Below the pieces are notes generated by a model. That model did not search any database. It was not told the DNA's origin and saw nothing but the letters and a program-made list of their open reading frames with translations. From the NCBI GenBank assembly GCA_036504335.1, contig DASXVJ010000001.1:248001-312000 (forward strand): a stretch of DNA of 64,000 nt, written 5' to 3'. Source of the DNA: Fen-183 sp036504335. GTDB lineage: Bacteria; Acidobacteriota; Thermoanaerobaculia; UBA5066. Positions 47,940 through 56,878 of the stretch are shown in pieces. Within the stretch, counting starts at the first letter, position 1. Every line of letters starts with the position of its first letter. The position numbers were made by a program, and so were the translations under genes.

Positions 47940-49297
47940 CGGCAAAGCTGCTCGTCGTCGACGACCAGGACTCGATCCGGGCGAACCTCAAGCGCTTTTT
48001 CGAGCGGCGCTCGATGGAGGTTCTCACGGCCTCCCGCGGGCTCGAGGCGGTCGAGATCTGCGCCTCGTCGATGATCGACGTCGTCCTCCTCGACCTCAGG
48101 CTGCCGGATCTGGGCGGGCTCGAGGTCCTCGAGCGCGTGAAGGCCGCGTCCCCGCAGACCTCGGTCGTCCTCATCACGGCGCACGGCGACGTCGACACGG
48201 CCGTGAAGGCGATGCAGCTCAAGGCGGACAACTTCCTCGTGAAGCCCGTCGACCTCGGCGCGCTCGACATCCTCGTGGCGAAGCTGCTCGAGGGCGCGCG
48301 GACGAAGTCCGAGGTCCTCTACCTGAAGGAGAAGGTCTCGCGCCTGTCGGGCTTCTCCGGCGGCGTCGCCCATCGCCTGCCGCGGGAGCTGGCGGAGATG
48401 ATCGGCAGTATCGCGTCGAGCCCGGCGACGAGCGTCCTGATCCAGGGCGAGACGGGCACGGGCAAGGGCGTCGCGGCCCGTCTCATCCACGACGCGAGCG
48501 CGCGCGCGGCGGGCTCCTTCGTCGACCTCAACTGCGCGACGCTGACGGCGGAGTTCCTCGAGTCGGAGCTCTTCGGGCACGAAAAGGGCGCCTTCACGGA
48601 CGCCAAGGACTTCAAGCGCGGGATGCTCGAGCTCGCCCACGAAGGAAGCCTTTTCCTCGACGAGATCGGCGAACTCGCGCCCGTCGTGCAGGCGAAGCTC
48701 CTGAAGGTCATCGAGGACAAACGGTTCCGGAGGCTCGGCGGCACGTCGCCGATCCTGGTCGACACGCGAATCATCGCGGCGTCGAATGCCGACCTCGAGC
48801 GCGAAGCGCGGGCCGGCCGCTTCCGGTTGGACCTCTTCTACCGCCTGAACGTCATGACGCTCGTGATTCCGCCGCTGCGCGAGCGGCGTGACGAGATTCT
48901 CCCGCTCGCCCACGACTTCCTCGAGGAATTCGGCGCCGCGGCCGTCCCGCGGAAGTTCCTCCGGCTGACGCCCGAGGCCGAGTCCGCGCTCGAGGCCTAC
49001 TCCTGGCCGGGGAACATCCGCGAGATGCGGAACGTGATGGAGCGCGCCGCCCTTCTCGTGCGCGGCAGCACGATCGGCGTCGAGAACCTCCCGGGCGGCA
49101 TGCTCCAGCGCGGCCGGCGGGCGCAGGACGCGGGCGGCTCCGACGACCTCTCGCTCGAGGCCCTCGAGCGCATCCACATCGCGAGGGTCCTGAAGCTCTG
49201 CGAAGGCAGCCGCTCCCAGGCGGCCCGGCTTCTCGGCATCCACCGGTCGACGCTTCTTCAGAAGATCGGCCGCTACGGGCTCGGCGAGCCCGACTGA
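47936..49297 (+). CDS. NtrC-type sigma54-dependent response regulator
   Basis: 453 residues. Receiver domain 4-120 with phosphoacceptor Asp53 (VVLLDLRLPD) and the acidic pair DD (VVDDQ). AAA+ domain: Walker A GETGTGKGVA (about 171), the GAFTGA loop read as GAFTDA (HEKGAFTDAKDFKRG), Walker B GSLFLDEIGELAP, sensor and R-finger FRLDLFYRLNVMTL. C-terminal Fis-type HTH (LCEGSRSQAARLLGIHRSTLLQKI). Activates RpoN-dependent transcription. The sigma54 promoter 150 bp after its stop is its probable target. Confidence 0.95.
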   Translation: MTAKLLVVDDQDSIRANLKRFFERRSMEVLTASRGLEAVEICASSMIDVVLLDLRLPDLGGLEVLERVKAASPQTSVVLITAHGDVDTAVKAMQLKADNFLVKPVDLGALDILVAKLLEGARTKSEVLYLKEKVSRLSGFSGGVAHRLPRELAEMIGSIASSPATSVLIQGETGTGKGVAARLIHDASARAAGSFVDLNCATLTAEFLESELFGHEKGAFTDAKDFKRGMLELAHEGSLFLDEIGELAPVVQAKLLKVIEDKRFRRLGGTSPILVDTRIIAASNADLEREARAGRFRLDLFYRLNVMTLVIPPLRERRDEILPLAHDFLEEFGAAAVPRKFLRLTPEAESALEAYSWPGNIREMRNVMERAALLVRGSTIGVENLPGGMLQRGRRAQDAGGSDDLSLEALERIHIARVLKLCEGSRSQAARLLGIHRSTLLQKIGRYGLGEPD

Positions 49298-49304
49298 CGC
49301 CGCC

Positions 49305-49333
49305 GGATTTCGCGACAGTCGGATTTCCCGACA
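49305..49333. promoter_or_regulatory. Tandem repeat/palindrome upstream of the sigma54 promoter (candidate enhancer)
   Basis: GGATTTCGCGACA (49305-49317) and GGATTTCCCGACA (49321-49333) are direct repeats 16 bp apart differing by one base. They contain the inverted repeat GTCGG-ATTTC-CCGAC (49318-49332). The centre lies about 120-130 bp upstream of -24, a normal distance for an NtrC-type enhancer. Confidence 0.5.
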
Positions 49334-49444
49334 CCCTCGAGGCCTCCCCGCCGCCCCCGCGGAGACGCGTCGTCCGCGCCCCGGATCGTGACAACTCCTT
49401 GACGACGCGCGCGTTGGCCGCGCGCGCGGGGCGCGCGAGCGGCC

Positions 49445-49460
49445 CGGCACGGACCATGCG
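49445..49460 (+). promoter_or_regulatory. Sigma54 (-24/-12) promoter of the chemosensory operon
   Basis: CGGCACG-GACC-ATGCG: GG at 49446-49447 and GC at 49458-49459 are exactly 10 bp apart. Compared with TGGCACG-N4-TTGCA, most positions match, including the invariant GG and GC. The transcript would start near 49471, leaving a leader with AGGAGG (49486-49491) before GTG 49502. Confidence 0.7.
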
Positions 49461-49501
49461 TTGCGAGCGCCGAGCCTACACAGCCAGGAGGCATCTCCCG
49501 C

Positions 49502-49921
49502 GTGGCGATTCCCGCAGCGTATGAACGAACGGAGGGCCCCGAGCCGCGGCGGCTGCGCCGCGTCCTCGTGGTGGACGACAGCCCGTCGGTTCTCTACGTG
49601 CTCCGGCGCGCGCTCGAACCGATGGACTTCCGAGTCGACACGGTCGGCTCCCTGGGCGCGGCGCTCGAGATCCTCGCGCGTCACGAGTACAGCGCCGTGA
49701 TCACGGACCTGAGGCTCGGCGGCGACGAGCGGACCCTCGGGCTCGAAGTCCTTTCGGCGTGCAAGCGTCTCCATCCCGGGACCGACGTCATCGTCCTGAC
49801 GGGCTTCGGGAACCCGGCGGTCATGGAGAAGGCCTTCGAGCTCGGGGCGAACTTCTACTTCGAGAAGCCGGTCGCGCTCGAGCGTCTCAAGCTCGCGCTC
49901 GTCCCGGAGGCCCGGCCGTGA
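49502..49921 (+). CDS. Single-domain response regulator
   Basis: 139 residues: an N-terminal 18-residue tail and a complete receiver domain with acidic pair VVDDS (25-26), phosphoacceptor Asp69 (SAVITDLRLGG), conserved Thr (VIVLTGFGN) and Lys (YFEKPVAL). No output domain. First gene after the sigma54 promoter. GTG start with AGGAGG 10 nt upstream. Stop overlaps the DUF4388 gene start. Could be phosphorylated by CheA or by the upstream PAS kinase. Confidence 0.9.
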   Translation: MAIPAAYERTEGPEPRRLRRVLVVDDSPSVLYVLRRALEPMDFRVDTVGSLGAALEILARHEYSAVITDLRLGGDERTLGLEVLSACKRLHPGTDVIVLTGFGNPAVMEKAFELGANFYFEKPVALERLKLALVPEARP

Positions 49922-51150
49922 GCGTCGAGGCGCCGGCCGTGGACAACGCGTTCGCGGGAAGGCTGGAAGACGTCCCGCTCGCGGACATCATCCAGGTGCT
50001 CCAGGTCAGCTCGAAGACGGGCGCGCTCCTCCTCCACCGGGGAGACGGGCACGAGGCCCTCCTCGCGTTCCGGGGCGGCGCGATCATCCAGACCACCTGC
50101 ACCGAGTCGTACCAGTCGCTCGGGGACCGGCTCATCGCGAGCGGCGACCTGACGCAGAACGACGTCAAGGAAGCCCTTCAGTACCTCGCCCAGTGCCCCG
50201 GCATGCGCCTCGGCGACGCGCTCGTCGAGCTCCAGTACGTCCGGCGGGCCCGGATCGAGGAGGTCGTCAAGGCGCAGATGACCGAGACGCTCGACCGGCT
50301 CACGCACTGGACGAACACGGAATTCGAGTTCCGCATCGGCGCCCTCGCGGTGCCGCGCGGAACGTCGCAGCTCGCCCTCGACCTCGTCCACGAGAAAGGC
50401 GTCGAGCCGCGCCACCTCCTCCTCGAGGCCAGTCTTCTGGAGGATCGCCGGAACCGGAACGCCGCCGGGACACCCGAAGCGGCGCCCGACCTCGAGGAGC
50501 CGGGAGCGCGGGCGCGCGAGGTCGAGGAGGATGCCGAGAGGATCATCCGCTGGTTCGACGAGGGAGGTCCCGCGGTCGTCCCGGACGTCGAGGACGCGCT
50601 GGACGCCCGGACGGCCGCCTCCTATCTGTCCATCAGCGAGGAGCTCTTCGTGGCGACGAGCCGGGGCGAGATCGGCCTCCTGCTCCTCCGCTACGCGGCC
50701 GAGCTTTACGCCGACGGCGGCCTCGTCATGCGGGCGAAGGACGGCTTCCGCGTTCTCGGCCAGTTCGGCGAGGCGTTCGCCTGGTCCGAGGGCCGCCCCC
50801 GCGAAACGAAGACCTTCTTCGGGCCGGGCGAGTGCCCGCTCTTCGAGACGATCGCGACGAGCCGGCGGCCGTACGTCGGCTTCGTGTCCCTGAACGCGTC
50901 CGGCGGCCTCGAGCCCGTCGGGCCCTCGGCCGCCGGAGGGGCGCGCGTCGTCCTCGCGATCCCGCTCTTCGTCCTCGGCGACGTGTCCCTGATCCTCTTC
51001 TGCCGTTCGGCGCTGTCGGGCGCACCGGACGCGCGGGCGCTGATCGCGCTCGCGCGCCAGGTTTCCGTGACCCTGGAAAACGCCGCGCTGCGCGAGCTCG
51101 CGAAGCGGGCCGCGTCGGACCGCTCGGCGATCCTCAGGAGGCCGCGATGA
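49918..51150 (+). CDS. DUF4388/GAF-like regulatory protein
   Basis: 410 residues. N-terminal DUF4388 domain about 10-170: FAGRLEDVPLADIIQVLQVSSKTGALLLHRGDGHEALLAFRGGAIIQTTC, followed by LGDRLIASGDLT and helical GDALVELQYVRRARIEEVVKAQMTETLDRL. The C-terminal 200 residues form a GAF-like domain (ISEELFVATSRGEIG, RVVLAIPLFVLGDVSLILFC). DUF4388 proteins are common in Myxococcota and Acidobacteriota beside two-component and gliding genes; ligand unknown. GTGA overlap with the response regulator. Confidence 0.85.
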   Translation: MSVEAPAVDNAFAGRLEDVPLADIIQVLQVSSKTGALLLHRGDGHEALLAFRGGAIIQTTCTESYQSLGDRLIASGDLTQNDVKEALQYLAQCPGMRLGDALVELQYVRRARIEEVVKAQMTETLDRLTHWTNTEFEFRIGALAVPRGTSQLALDLVHEKGVEPRHLLLEASLLEDRRNRNAAGTPEAAPDLEEPGARAREVEEDAERIIRWFDEGGPAVVPDVEDALDARTAASYLSISEELFVATSRGEIGLLLLRYAAELYADGGLVMRAKDGFRVLGQFGEAFAWSEGRPRETKTFFGPGECPLFETIATSRRPYVGFVSLNASGGLEPVGPSAAGGARVVLAIPLFVLGDVSLILFCRSALSGAPDARALIALARQVSVTLENAALRELAKRAASDRSAILRRPR

Positions 51151-51941
51151 CGGCGCCCGACCGCAGCGAGGCGATCCGGGGGCTCTTCCGCGAGCTCGCC
51201 GAGAGGAGCCGCGAGCTCCGCGACGACCTCACGCGCGAGAACGAGCGGCTCAGGGCCCGCGTCCAGAGCCTCGAATCCGACATCGGGATGGCCGAGTCGA
51301 TGCTCTCGAAGGACGTCGAGGACGAGCGGGGCGAGCACGAACGCCTGAGCCGCGAGGCGCTGTCCCTTGCGGAGGAGAACCTCGACCTCGCGCGGCGCTA
51401 TGCCGAGCTCGAAGAGCACGCGACGAGCATGGCGAACCTTTACGCCGCGACGTTCCAGCTCCACGCGACCCTCGACCCGGCGGCCGTGGTCCGGGCGATC
51501 GCGGACATCGCGGTCAATCTGATCGGAGCCGGCGAGTTCGTCGTCTACCTCGTCGACGACGCGCGAAACGACTTCGTGACCGCGCTGAGGGAGGGAAATC
51601 TCCCGCCGAACCTCACGCACCTCGTGGCGCTCACGCACGGCCTCGAGCGGGACGCCGTCTCGCGGCGCCAGACCGTGTTTGCGGACGCGGACGGGTCGGC
51701 TTCCCGGGACGCGAAGGGGCCGATCTGCTGCACCCCCATGTTCATGAACGACCGCCTCGTCGGCGTCCTCACGATCTACGCGCTCCTCTCCCACAAGAAG
51801 AGCTTCTCCGAGCTCGACCGGAAGCTCTTCGACCTCGTGGGCGAGCAGGCCGCGGTCGCCCTCGTCTCCTCGCAGTGCTACGTCTCCGTGGACCGGAAGC
51901 TCAAGACGGTCCAGCGGTTTCTCGACCTCGTCAAGAGTTGA
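51147..51941 (+). CDS. Coiled-coil GAF-domain protein
   Basis: 264 residues. A long N-terminal coiled coil (about 1-95; LRDDLTRENERLRARVQSLESDI) and a GAF domain (about 100-250: AVVRAIADIAVNLIGAGEFVVYLVDD, ICCTPMFMNDRLVGVLTIYALLSHKKSFSELD). Adjacent Cys-Cys in GPICCTP is unusual and could be a redox or metal site. Shares its architecture with the gene at 52332. ATGA overlap; preceded by AGGAGG inside the previous gene. Confidence 0.85.
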   Translation: MTAPDRSEAIRGLFRELAERSRELRDDLTRENERLRARVQSLESDIGMAESMLSKDVEDERGEHERLSREALSLAEENLDLARRYAELEEHATSMANLYAATFQLHATLDPAAVVRAIADIAVNLIGAGEFVVYLVDDARNDFVTALREGNLPPNLTHLVALTHGLERDAVSRRQTVFADADGSASRDAKGPICCTPMFMNDRLVGVLTIYALLSHKKSFSELDRKLFDLVGEQAAVALVSSQCYVSVDRKLKTVQRFLDLVKS

Positions 51942-51958
51942 AACAAGGAGGCCCCTTC

Positions 51959-52330
51959 ATGGCGCGCAAACGAATCCTGCTCGTCGACGACTCGGAGACG
52001 AGTCTGATGATGGCCCGGATGATCCTCTCCAAGGCGAACTACGAGATCCTCGTGGCCAAGGACGGCCAGGCGGGAGTCGAGACGGCCGCGCGGGAAAAAC
52101 CGGACCTCGTCCTTCTCGACGTCGTGATGCCCCGCATGAACGGCTTCGAGGCCTGCGCCGCTCTCAAGGCGCAGCCGGAGACGCAGGGGATCCCCGTGAT
52201 CATGGTCACGACGCGCGGCGAGGGCGAGAGCGTCGAGAGCGGCTTCTCGGCCGGCGCCTCCGACTACGTCACGAAGCCCGTGAACGGGCTCGAGCTCCTC
52301 ACCAAAGTCCGCAGCGCGCTGGGGGACTGA
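51959..52330 (+). CDS. CheY-like single-domain response regulator
   Basis: 123 residues. Acidic pair DD (10-11), phosphoacceptor Asp54 (LVLLDVVMPRMNG), Thr (IMVTTRG) and Lys (DYVTKPVNG). ATG with AAACAAGGAGG upstream. Closest to CheY/PilG/PilH-type output regulators; lying between two GAF coiled-coil genes it may work with them rather than with a flagellar motor, since no motor genes are near. Confidence 0.9.
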   Translation: MARKRILLVDDSETSLMMARMILSKANYEILVAKDGQAGVETAAREKPDLVLLDVVMPRMNGFEACAALKAQPETQGIPVIMVTTRGEGESVESGFSAGASDYVTKPVNGLELLTKVRSALGD

Positions 52331-52331
52331 C

Positions 52332-53087
52332 ATGACGCCCAAGACCGAGCACGACTCCCTCGAGAGCTACGTCCGGCGCGTCCAGGCCGACACGCACCGC
52401 TACGTCCACGACCTCCTGGACGAGAACGGAAAGCTCCGCGTCGCCGCGGCGACGCTCCAGCTGGAAAAAGCGCGGCTCGAGGAGGAGCTCCTCGCGACGC
52501 GCGAGTCCGTGGACCGTCACAAGCTCGAGGAGGTCAAACTCGAGCGGCGGCTCGCGGAGATCGCGGCCGAGAACCGCCGGTACGTCGAGGAGTACGTCCT
52601 CGTCGAGCAGCAGAACACGGCACTCGCGAACCTCTACGTCGCGAGCGTGCGGCTCCACTCCTCGCTCCAGCGCGAGGAGATCCTCGCGGTGATCATCGAC
52701 ATCATCGAGTTCCTCGTCGGCTGCGAGGAAGTCGCCGTCTTCGAAGTGAAGGACGGGCGGCTCGCCGTCGCGACCTCCAAGGGGACCGAGGCGCTCGCGA
52801 GCCCGGAAATCGCGCTCGGCGAGGGGCCGATCGGCCGCACGGCGCTGACGGGCCAGCCGTACCTGCCCGTCGCGCCCGGCGTCGACGACGACGGCATCAC
52901 GGCGTGCTTCCCGGTGAAGTTCCGGGACTCGGTGGCGTACGTGATCACGCTCTTCAAGCTCCTCCCGCAGAAGTCCGGGCGCCTCCAGCCGATCGACCAC
53001 GACCTCCTGAATCTCCTCGCGGCCGAGGCGGGCACCGCCCTCGCCTCGGCGTCGATCCTCTCCGACTCGTCGGTCCGGACGCGCTGA
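52332..53087 (+). CDS. Coiled-coil GAF-domain protein (second)
   Basis: 251 residues. Coiled coil about 1-95 (LEKARLEEELLATRESVDRH and LAEIAAENRRYVEEYVLV), GAF about 100-245 (REEILAVIIDIIEFLVGCEEVAVFEVKDGRLAV, GEGPIGRTALTG). Same architecture as the protein at 51147 but only distantly similar, so an old duplication. Stop overlaps cheD start (TGATG). Confidence 0.85.
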   Translation: MTPKTEHDSLESYVRRVQADTHRYVHDLLDENGKLRVAAATLQLEKARLEEELLATRESVDRHKLEEVKLERRLAEIAAENRRYVEEYVLVEQQNTALANLYVASVRLHSSLQREEILAVIIDIIEFLVGCEEVAVFEVKDGRLAVATSKGTEALASPEIALGEGPIGRTALTGQPYLPVAPGVDDDGITACFPVKFRDSVAYVITLFKLLPQKSGRLQPIDHDLLNLLAAEAGTALASASILSDSSVRTR

Positions 53088-53611
53088 TGGCGGACGCTCG
53101 CGGCCGGTCGCCCCAGGCTCGCGCTCTCGTGGCGGACGCCCGCCCGGGCGCGAATGGAGACCGGCCGGCGAGCGTGTATCTCTATCCGGGCGACTGGCTC
53201 GTGACCGCCGACCCGCTCGTCGTGTCGACGGTCCTCGGGTCGTGCGTCGCCGTGTGTCTCTGGGACCGCGAGACCCGGAGCGGCGGGCTCAACCACTTCG
53301 TGCTCCCGTACGCCTCGCGCGAGGACGGCGCGTCCTGCCGCTTCGGCCCGAGCGCCATGGAGCTCCTGCTCGAAAAAGTCCTCGCCCTCGGCTGCGAGCG
53401 CCGGAACCTCACGGCCCGGATGTTCGGAGGCGCCTCGCAGTTTGCGCCCTCGTCCGAGCGGGTGCCGATCGGCGCGCAGAACGTCGCCGTCGCGACGAGC
53501 TTCCTCGAGGAGGCCGGCGTCCCGCTCGTCCAGAGCGACGTCGGCGGCGTCCGGGGGCGGCGCGTCGTGTTCTCTGTCGCGACCGGGGACGTGGCGGTGA
53601 AGAGCCTGTGA
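53087..53611 (+). CDS. cheD: Chemoreceptor glutamine deamidase CheD
   Basis: 174 residues. Papain-like Cys amidase triad present: Thr48, Cys53 (STVLGSCVAVCLWD) and His70 (GLNHFVLP). Also ARMFGGASQFA and GVPLVQSDVGGVRGRRVVF. CheD deamidates Gln residues in MCP methylation helices. Its usual regulator CheC is not present in this cluster. The first 25 residues are a disordered extension. Confidence 0.93.
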   Translation: MADARGRSPQARALVADARPGANGDRPASVYLYPGDWLVTADPLVVSTVLGSCVAVCLWDRETRSGGLNHFVLPYASREDGASCRFGPSAMELLLEKVLALGCERRNLTARMFGGASQFAPSSERVPIGAQNVAVATSFLEEAGVPLVQSDVGGVRGRRVVFSVATGDVAVKSL

Positions 53612-55284
53612 AGACGCCCGAGACGCCCGACCCGTCCGTCTCCGACGCGGACCGCCGCGAGCTGATGGGCGTGTTCCTCGCCGAGGCCGAGGAGCGGCTC
53701 ACGCAGATGGAGGAGGGCCTCGTCGCGCTCGAGGAGCGCCCGAACGACGACGAGCTCCTGCAGGGCATCTTCCGCGCCGCGCACACACTCAAGGGAAACT
53801 CCGCGACGCTCGGCTTCGGCGCGCTCACGGAGTTCACGCACGTGCTCGAGGACCTCCTCGAGCGCGTGAGGAAGCGCAGCCTCGTCGCGACGCCCGTGCT
53901 CGTGACGCTCCTTCTCGAGTCCGTCGACGCCCTGCGCCAGCTCCTCTCGGACGCGGCGGGAGGGCTCGACGAGATGCGCCCGGCCCAGCACGCGCTCCTC
54001 GGCCGGGTGCGCGCCGCGCGCGACGCGGACGCCCCCGGCGCGCCGATCGACGTCGCGCTCGGACACCCGATGCGCCGCGAAGAGGACCGCGTAAGCGAGG
54101 TCCCCGACCTCAACGTCGCGACGCGGACGCTCCGCGTGGACGTCGAGAAGCTCGACCGGATGCTCGACCTCGTCGGCGAGATCGCGGTCGCGCGCGGACG
54201 CCTCCGGCAGCTCCTCGGCCACACCGGCGCGCTCGACGCCGAGGAGGCGCTCGAGGTCCACCGCGAGGCGGACCGGCTCGAAACGGACCTCCAGGACCTC
54301 GTGACGCGCATCCGGATGATCCCGATCGGCCCCACGTTCCAGCAGTTCGGCCGCACGGTGCGCGACCTCGCCCGCCAGCTCGGGAAGCAGGTCCGGCTCT
54401 CCGTCGAAGGCGGGGAGATCGAGCTCGACATGCGCCTGGTCGAGAAGATCCGCGACCCCCTCACCCACATGGTGCGCAACGCGGTCGACCACGGGATCGA
54501 GTCGCCCGCGGCCCGCACGGCCGCCGGGAAGGACGCGTGGGGCACGGTCCGCCTCCGCGCTCTCCACGACGCGGGGTCGATCGTGATCGAGCTCTCCGAC
54601 GACGGCGCCGGCATCGACCGCCGCCTCCTCGTCGAGCGGGCGCGGGCCCAGGGCGTGGTGGCGGGGGAGGAGCCGGGCGAGGCGGACGCCGTGCGGCTCG
54701 TGTTCGCCCCCGGCGTCTCGACGGCCCCCGCGATCACGGAGCTCTCGGGCCGCGGCGTGGGGATGGACGTCGTCCTGCGCGACGTCGAGGCCCTCCGGGG
54801 AACCATCGACGTCGCGAGCGAGGCGGGGCGCGGCACGACGTTCCGGATCCGCCTCCCGCTCACGCTCGCCCTCATCGACGGCTTCGTCGTCCGCGCGGCG
54901 GGCGAGTCCTACGTCCTCCCGATGGAATCCGTCGTCGAGTGCCTCGACCTGCCGGCCGAAACGCGCGACTTCCAGCTCTCCGGCCTCTTCAACCTGCGCG
55001 GCGCGGCGCTTCCGATCCTCAGGCTCCGCGAGCGCTTCGGCCTCCCGGGTCCCGCCGCCGCGCGCGAGAACGTCGTCGTCGTGAGGGGCGAGTCGGGCCA
55101 GGCGGGTCTCGTCGTGGACACGCTGCTCGGGGGGCACCAGGTCGTCATCAAGCCGCTGGGAGCGCTCTTCCGGGGCGTCGCGGCCATCGCGGGCAGCGCG
55201 ATCCTCGGGGACGGCCGCGCCGCCCTGATCCTCGACGTCCCGAAGCTCCTGAAACAAATCCCGGCTGAGTCCTGTGGAGGTTGA
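53608..55284 (+). CDS. cheA: Chemotaxis histidine kinase CheA, without P2 domain
   Basis: 558 residues, short for CheA. P1/HPt 13-125 with His59 (RAAHTLKGNSATL). The chain then goes by a short linker to P3 dimerisation (VDVEKLDRMLDLVGEIAVARGRL), P4 kinase (HMVRNAVDHGIESP, DDGAGI, GRGVGMDVVL, GRGTTFRIRLPLTLA) and P5/CheW-like (GFVVRAAGESYVLPMESVV). No P2 (CheY/CheB-docking) domain is seen, which usually slows or loosens regulator docking. GTG start overlaps cheD stop. Confidence 0.94.
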   Translation: MKTPETPDPSVSDADRRELMGVFLAEAEERLTQMEEGLVALEERPNDDELLQGIFRAAHTLKGNSATLGFGALTEFTHVLEDLLERVRKRSLVATPVLVTLLLESVDALRQLLSDAAGGLDEMRPAQHALLGRVRAARDADAPGAPIDVALGHPMRREEDRVSEVPDLNVATRTLRVDVEKLDRMLDLVGEIAVARGRLRQLLGHTGALDAEEALEVHREADRLETDLQDLVTRIRMIPIGPTFQQFGRTVRDLARQLGKQVRLSVEGGEIELDMRLVEKIRDPLTHMVRNAVDHGIESPAARTAAGKDAWGTVRLRALHDAGSIVIELSDDGAGIDRRLLVERARAQGVVAGEEPGEADAVRLVFAPGVSTAPAITELSGRGVGMDVVLRDVEALRGTIDVASEAGRGTTFRIRLPLTLALIDGFVVRAAGESYVLPMESVVECLDLPAETRDFQLSGLFNLRGAALPILRLRERFGLPGPAAARENVVVVRGESGQAGLVVDTLLGGHQVVIKPLGALFRGVAAIAGSAILGDGRAALILDVPKLLKQIPAESCGG

Positions 55285-55285
55285 C

Positions 55286-56878
55286 GTGAGATCGCTGCGG
55301 ATCGGACAGAGGCTCGTCGTGATGTTCGGGGCGGTGATCGTCTTCGCGCTCCTGATCGGCGGCATCGGCCTGAGGACGACGTCGCGCCTCGACGCGAACG
55401 TCCGCCAGATCACGAAGGACCGGTTTGCGCTCGTGACCCTCACGAACGAGGTTCTCGAGCGGTCGGTCGACAACGCGCGGATCACGATGCAGCTCTTCCT
55501 CGTCTCGGGCGGCCAGCCGGAGCAGGCGCTGCTCGTGCAGAACCAGGAGAACAGCAACCTGATCGGAGCCGGGCTCGCGAAGATCGAACCCCTGCTCGCC
55601 TCCGAGAGGGACCGGGCGCTCTTCGCGGAGGTCAAGGCGCTGCGCGGCCCCTACCTCGAGAGCCGCGCCTGGGCGAAGAAGCTCCTCGAGGGCGGCAAGC
55701 GCGACGCCGCGATCGCGCACGCCCACGACGTGATGGTCCCGAAGCTCATGGAGTACCGGGCGGCCTGGTACCGGTTCCTCGCGGCGCAGAACGACGGGCT
55801 CGTCCAGGCCACCGAAGCGGCCGCGGAAAAGGTGCGCTTCGCCCGGACCGTCATGGGCGGCTTCATGCTCCTCGCGGCGCTCGTCGCGGCGGGAGTCGGG
55901 TGGGCCGTCACGCGCAGCATCGTCGTGCCCGTCAAGGCGGCCGTCGAGCGGGCCGAGCGGATCGCCCGGGGCGACCTTTCCGGAGACCTCGCCGTGGTCC
56001 ATCCGGACGAGACCGGCCGGCTCGAGGCCGCGATGCAGGAGATGCTCGTCAAGCTCCGGCGCGTGCTCGGCGAGGTCGACGAGGGCGCCCGCGCCGTATC
56101 CCAGGCGGCGGGCCAGGTCTCGGCGTCGTGCCAGGCGCTCTCGCAGTCCACGAGCGAGCAGGCCGCGTCCGTCGAGGAGACGACGGCCTCGCTCGAGCAG
56201 ATGAGCGCGTCGATCAGCCAGAACGGCGAGAACAGCCGGGCGATGGAGCGGATGGCGAGCCGCGGGGCCGAGGAGGCCGAGGAGAGCGGCCGCGTCGTCG
56301 CCGAAACCGTGAAGGCGATGCAGACGATCACGGAGCGGATCGTGATCATCGAGGAGATCGCGTACCAGACGAACCTCCTCGCCCTCAACGCCGCCATCGA
56401 GGCCGCGCGCGCGGGCGAACAGGGCCGCGGCTTCGCGGTGGTCGCGACGGAGGTCCGGAAGCTCGCCGAGCGCAGCCAGGAGGCCGCCAAGGAGATCTCC
56501 GAGGTCGCGTCCTCGAGCGTCCGCGTGGCCGAGCGCTCGGGCCAGCTCATCACCTCGCTCGTGCCCGCGATCCGCAAGACCGCGGACCTCGTTCGCGAGG
56601 TCGCGGCGGCCACGGCCGAGCAGTCTTCGGGCGTCTCGCAGATGAACCGGACCATGACCCAGATGGACGAGGTCACGCAGCGGAACGCCGCCGCGTCCGA
56701 GGAGCTCGCCTCGACGGCCGAGGAGATGACCGCCCAGGCCGAGGCGCTCCGGGACCTCATGGCGTTCTTCCGCGCGGGGGAAGTCCCCGCGGAGATCGAG
56801 CGCCCCGCCGGGAACGTCCGGTCCCGGGCGCCCATCGCCGTGCTGACGGCTTTCGAGGCGGCGGGGGCGGCGTCGTGA
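55286..56878 (+). CDS. Methyl-accepting chemoreceptor (4HB type)
   Basis: 530 residues from GTG 55286 (GGAGG 5 nt upstream; an alternative GTG at 55274 overlaps cheA). TM1 about 12-30, a periplasmic four-helix-bundle-like domain about 35-190, TM2 about 192-212, HAMP about 213-265, then MCP signalling with the hairpin tip EEIAYQTNLLALNAAIEAARAGEQGRGFAVVATEVRKLAERS. C-terminal tail lacks an NWETF-type CheR pentapeptide. Signal tip matches class of 24-28H receptors, but heptads cannot be counted reliably here. Confidence 0.93.
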   Translation: MRSLRIGQRLVVMFGAVIVFALLIGGIGLRTTSRLDANVRQITKDRFALVTLTNEVLERSVDNARITMQLFLVSGGQPEQALLVQNQENSNLIGAGLAKIEPLLASERDRALFAEVKALRGPYLESRAWAKKLLEGGKRDAAIAHAHDVMVPKLMEYRAAWYRFLAAQNDGLVQATEAAAEKVRFARTVMGGFMLLAALVAAGVGWAVTRSIVVPVKAAVERAERIARGDLSGDLAVVHPDETGRLEAAMQEMLVKLRRVLGEVDEGARAVSQAAGQVSASCQALSQSTSEQAASVEETTASLEQMSASISQNGENSRAMERMASRGAEEAEESGRVVAETVKAMQTITERIVIIEEIAYQTNLLALNAAIEAARAGEQGRGFAVVATEVRKLAERSQEAAKEISEVASSSVRVAERSGQLITSLVPAIRKTADLVREVAAATAEQSSGVSQMNRTMTQMDEVTQRNAAASEELASTAEEMTAQAEALRDLMAFFRAGEVPAEIERPAGNVRSRAPIAVLTAFEAAGAAS

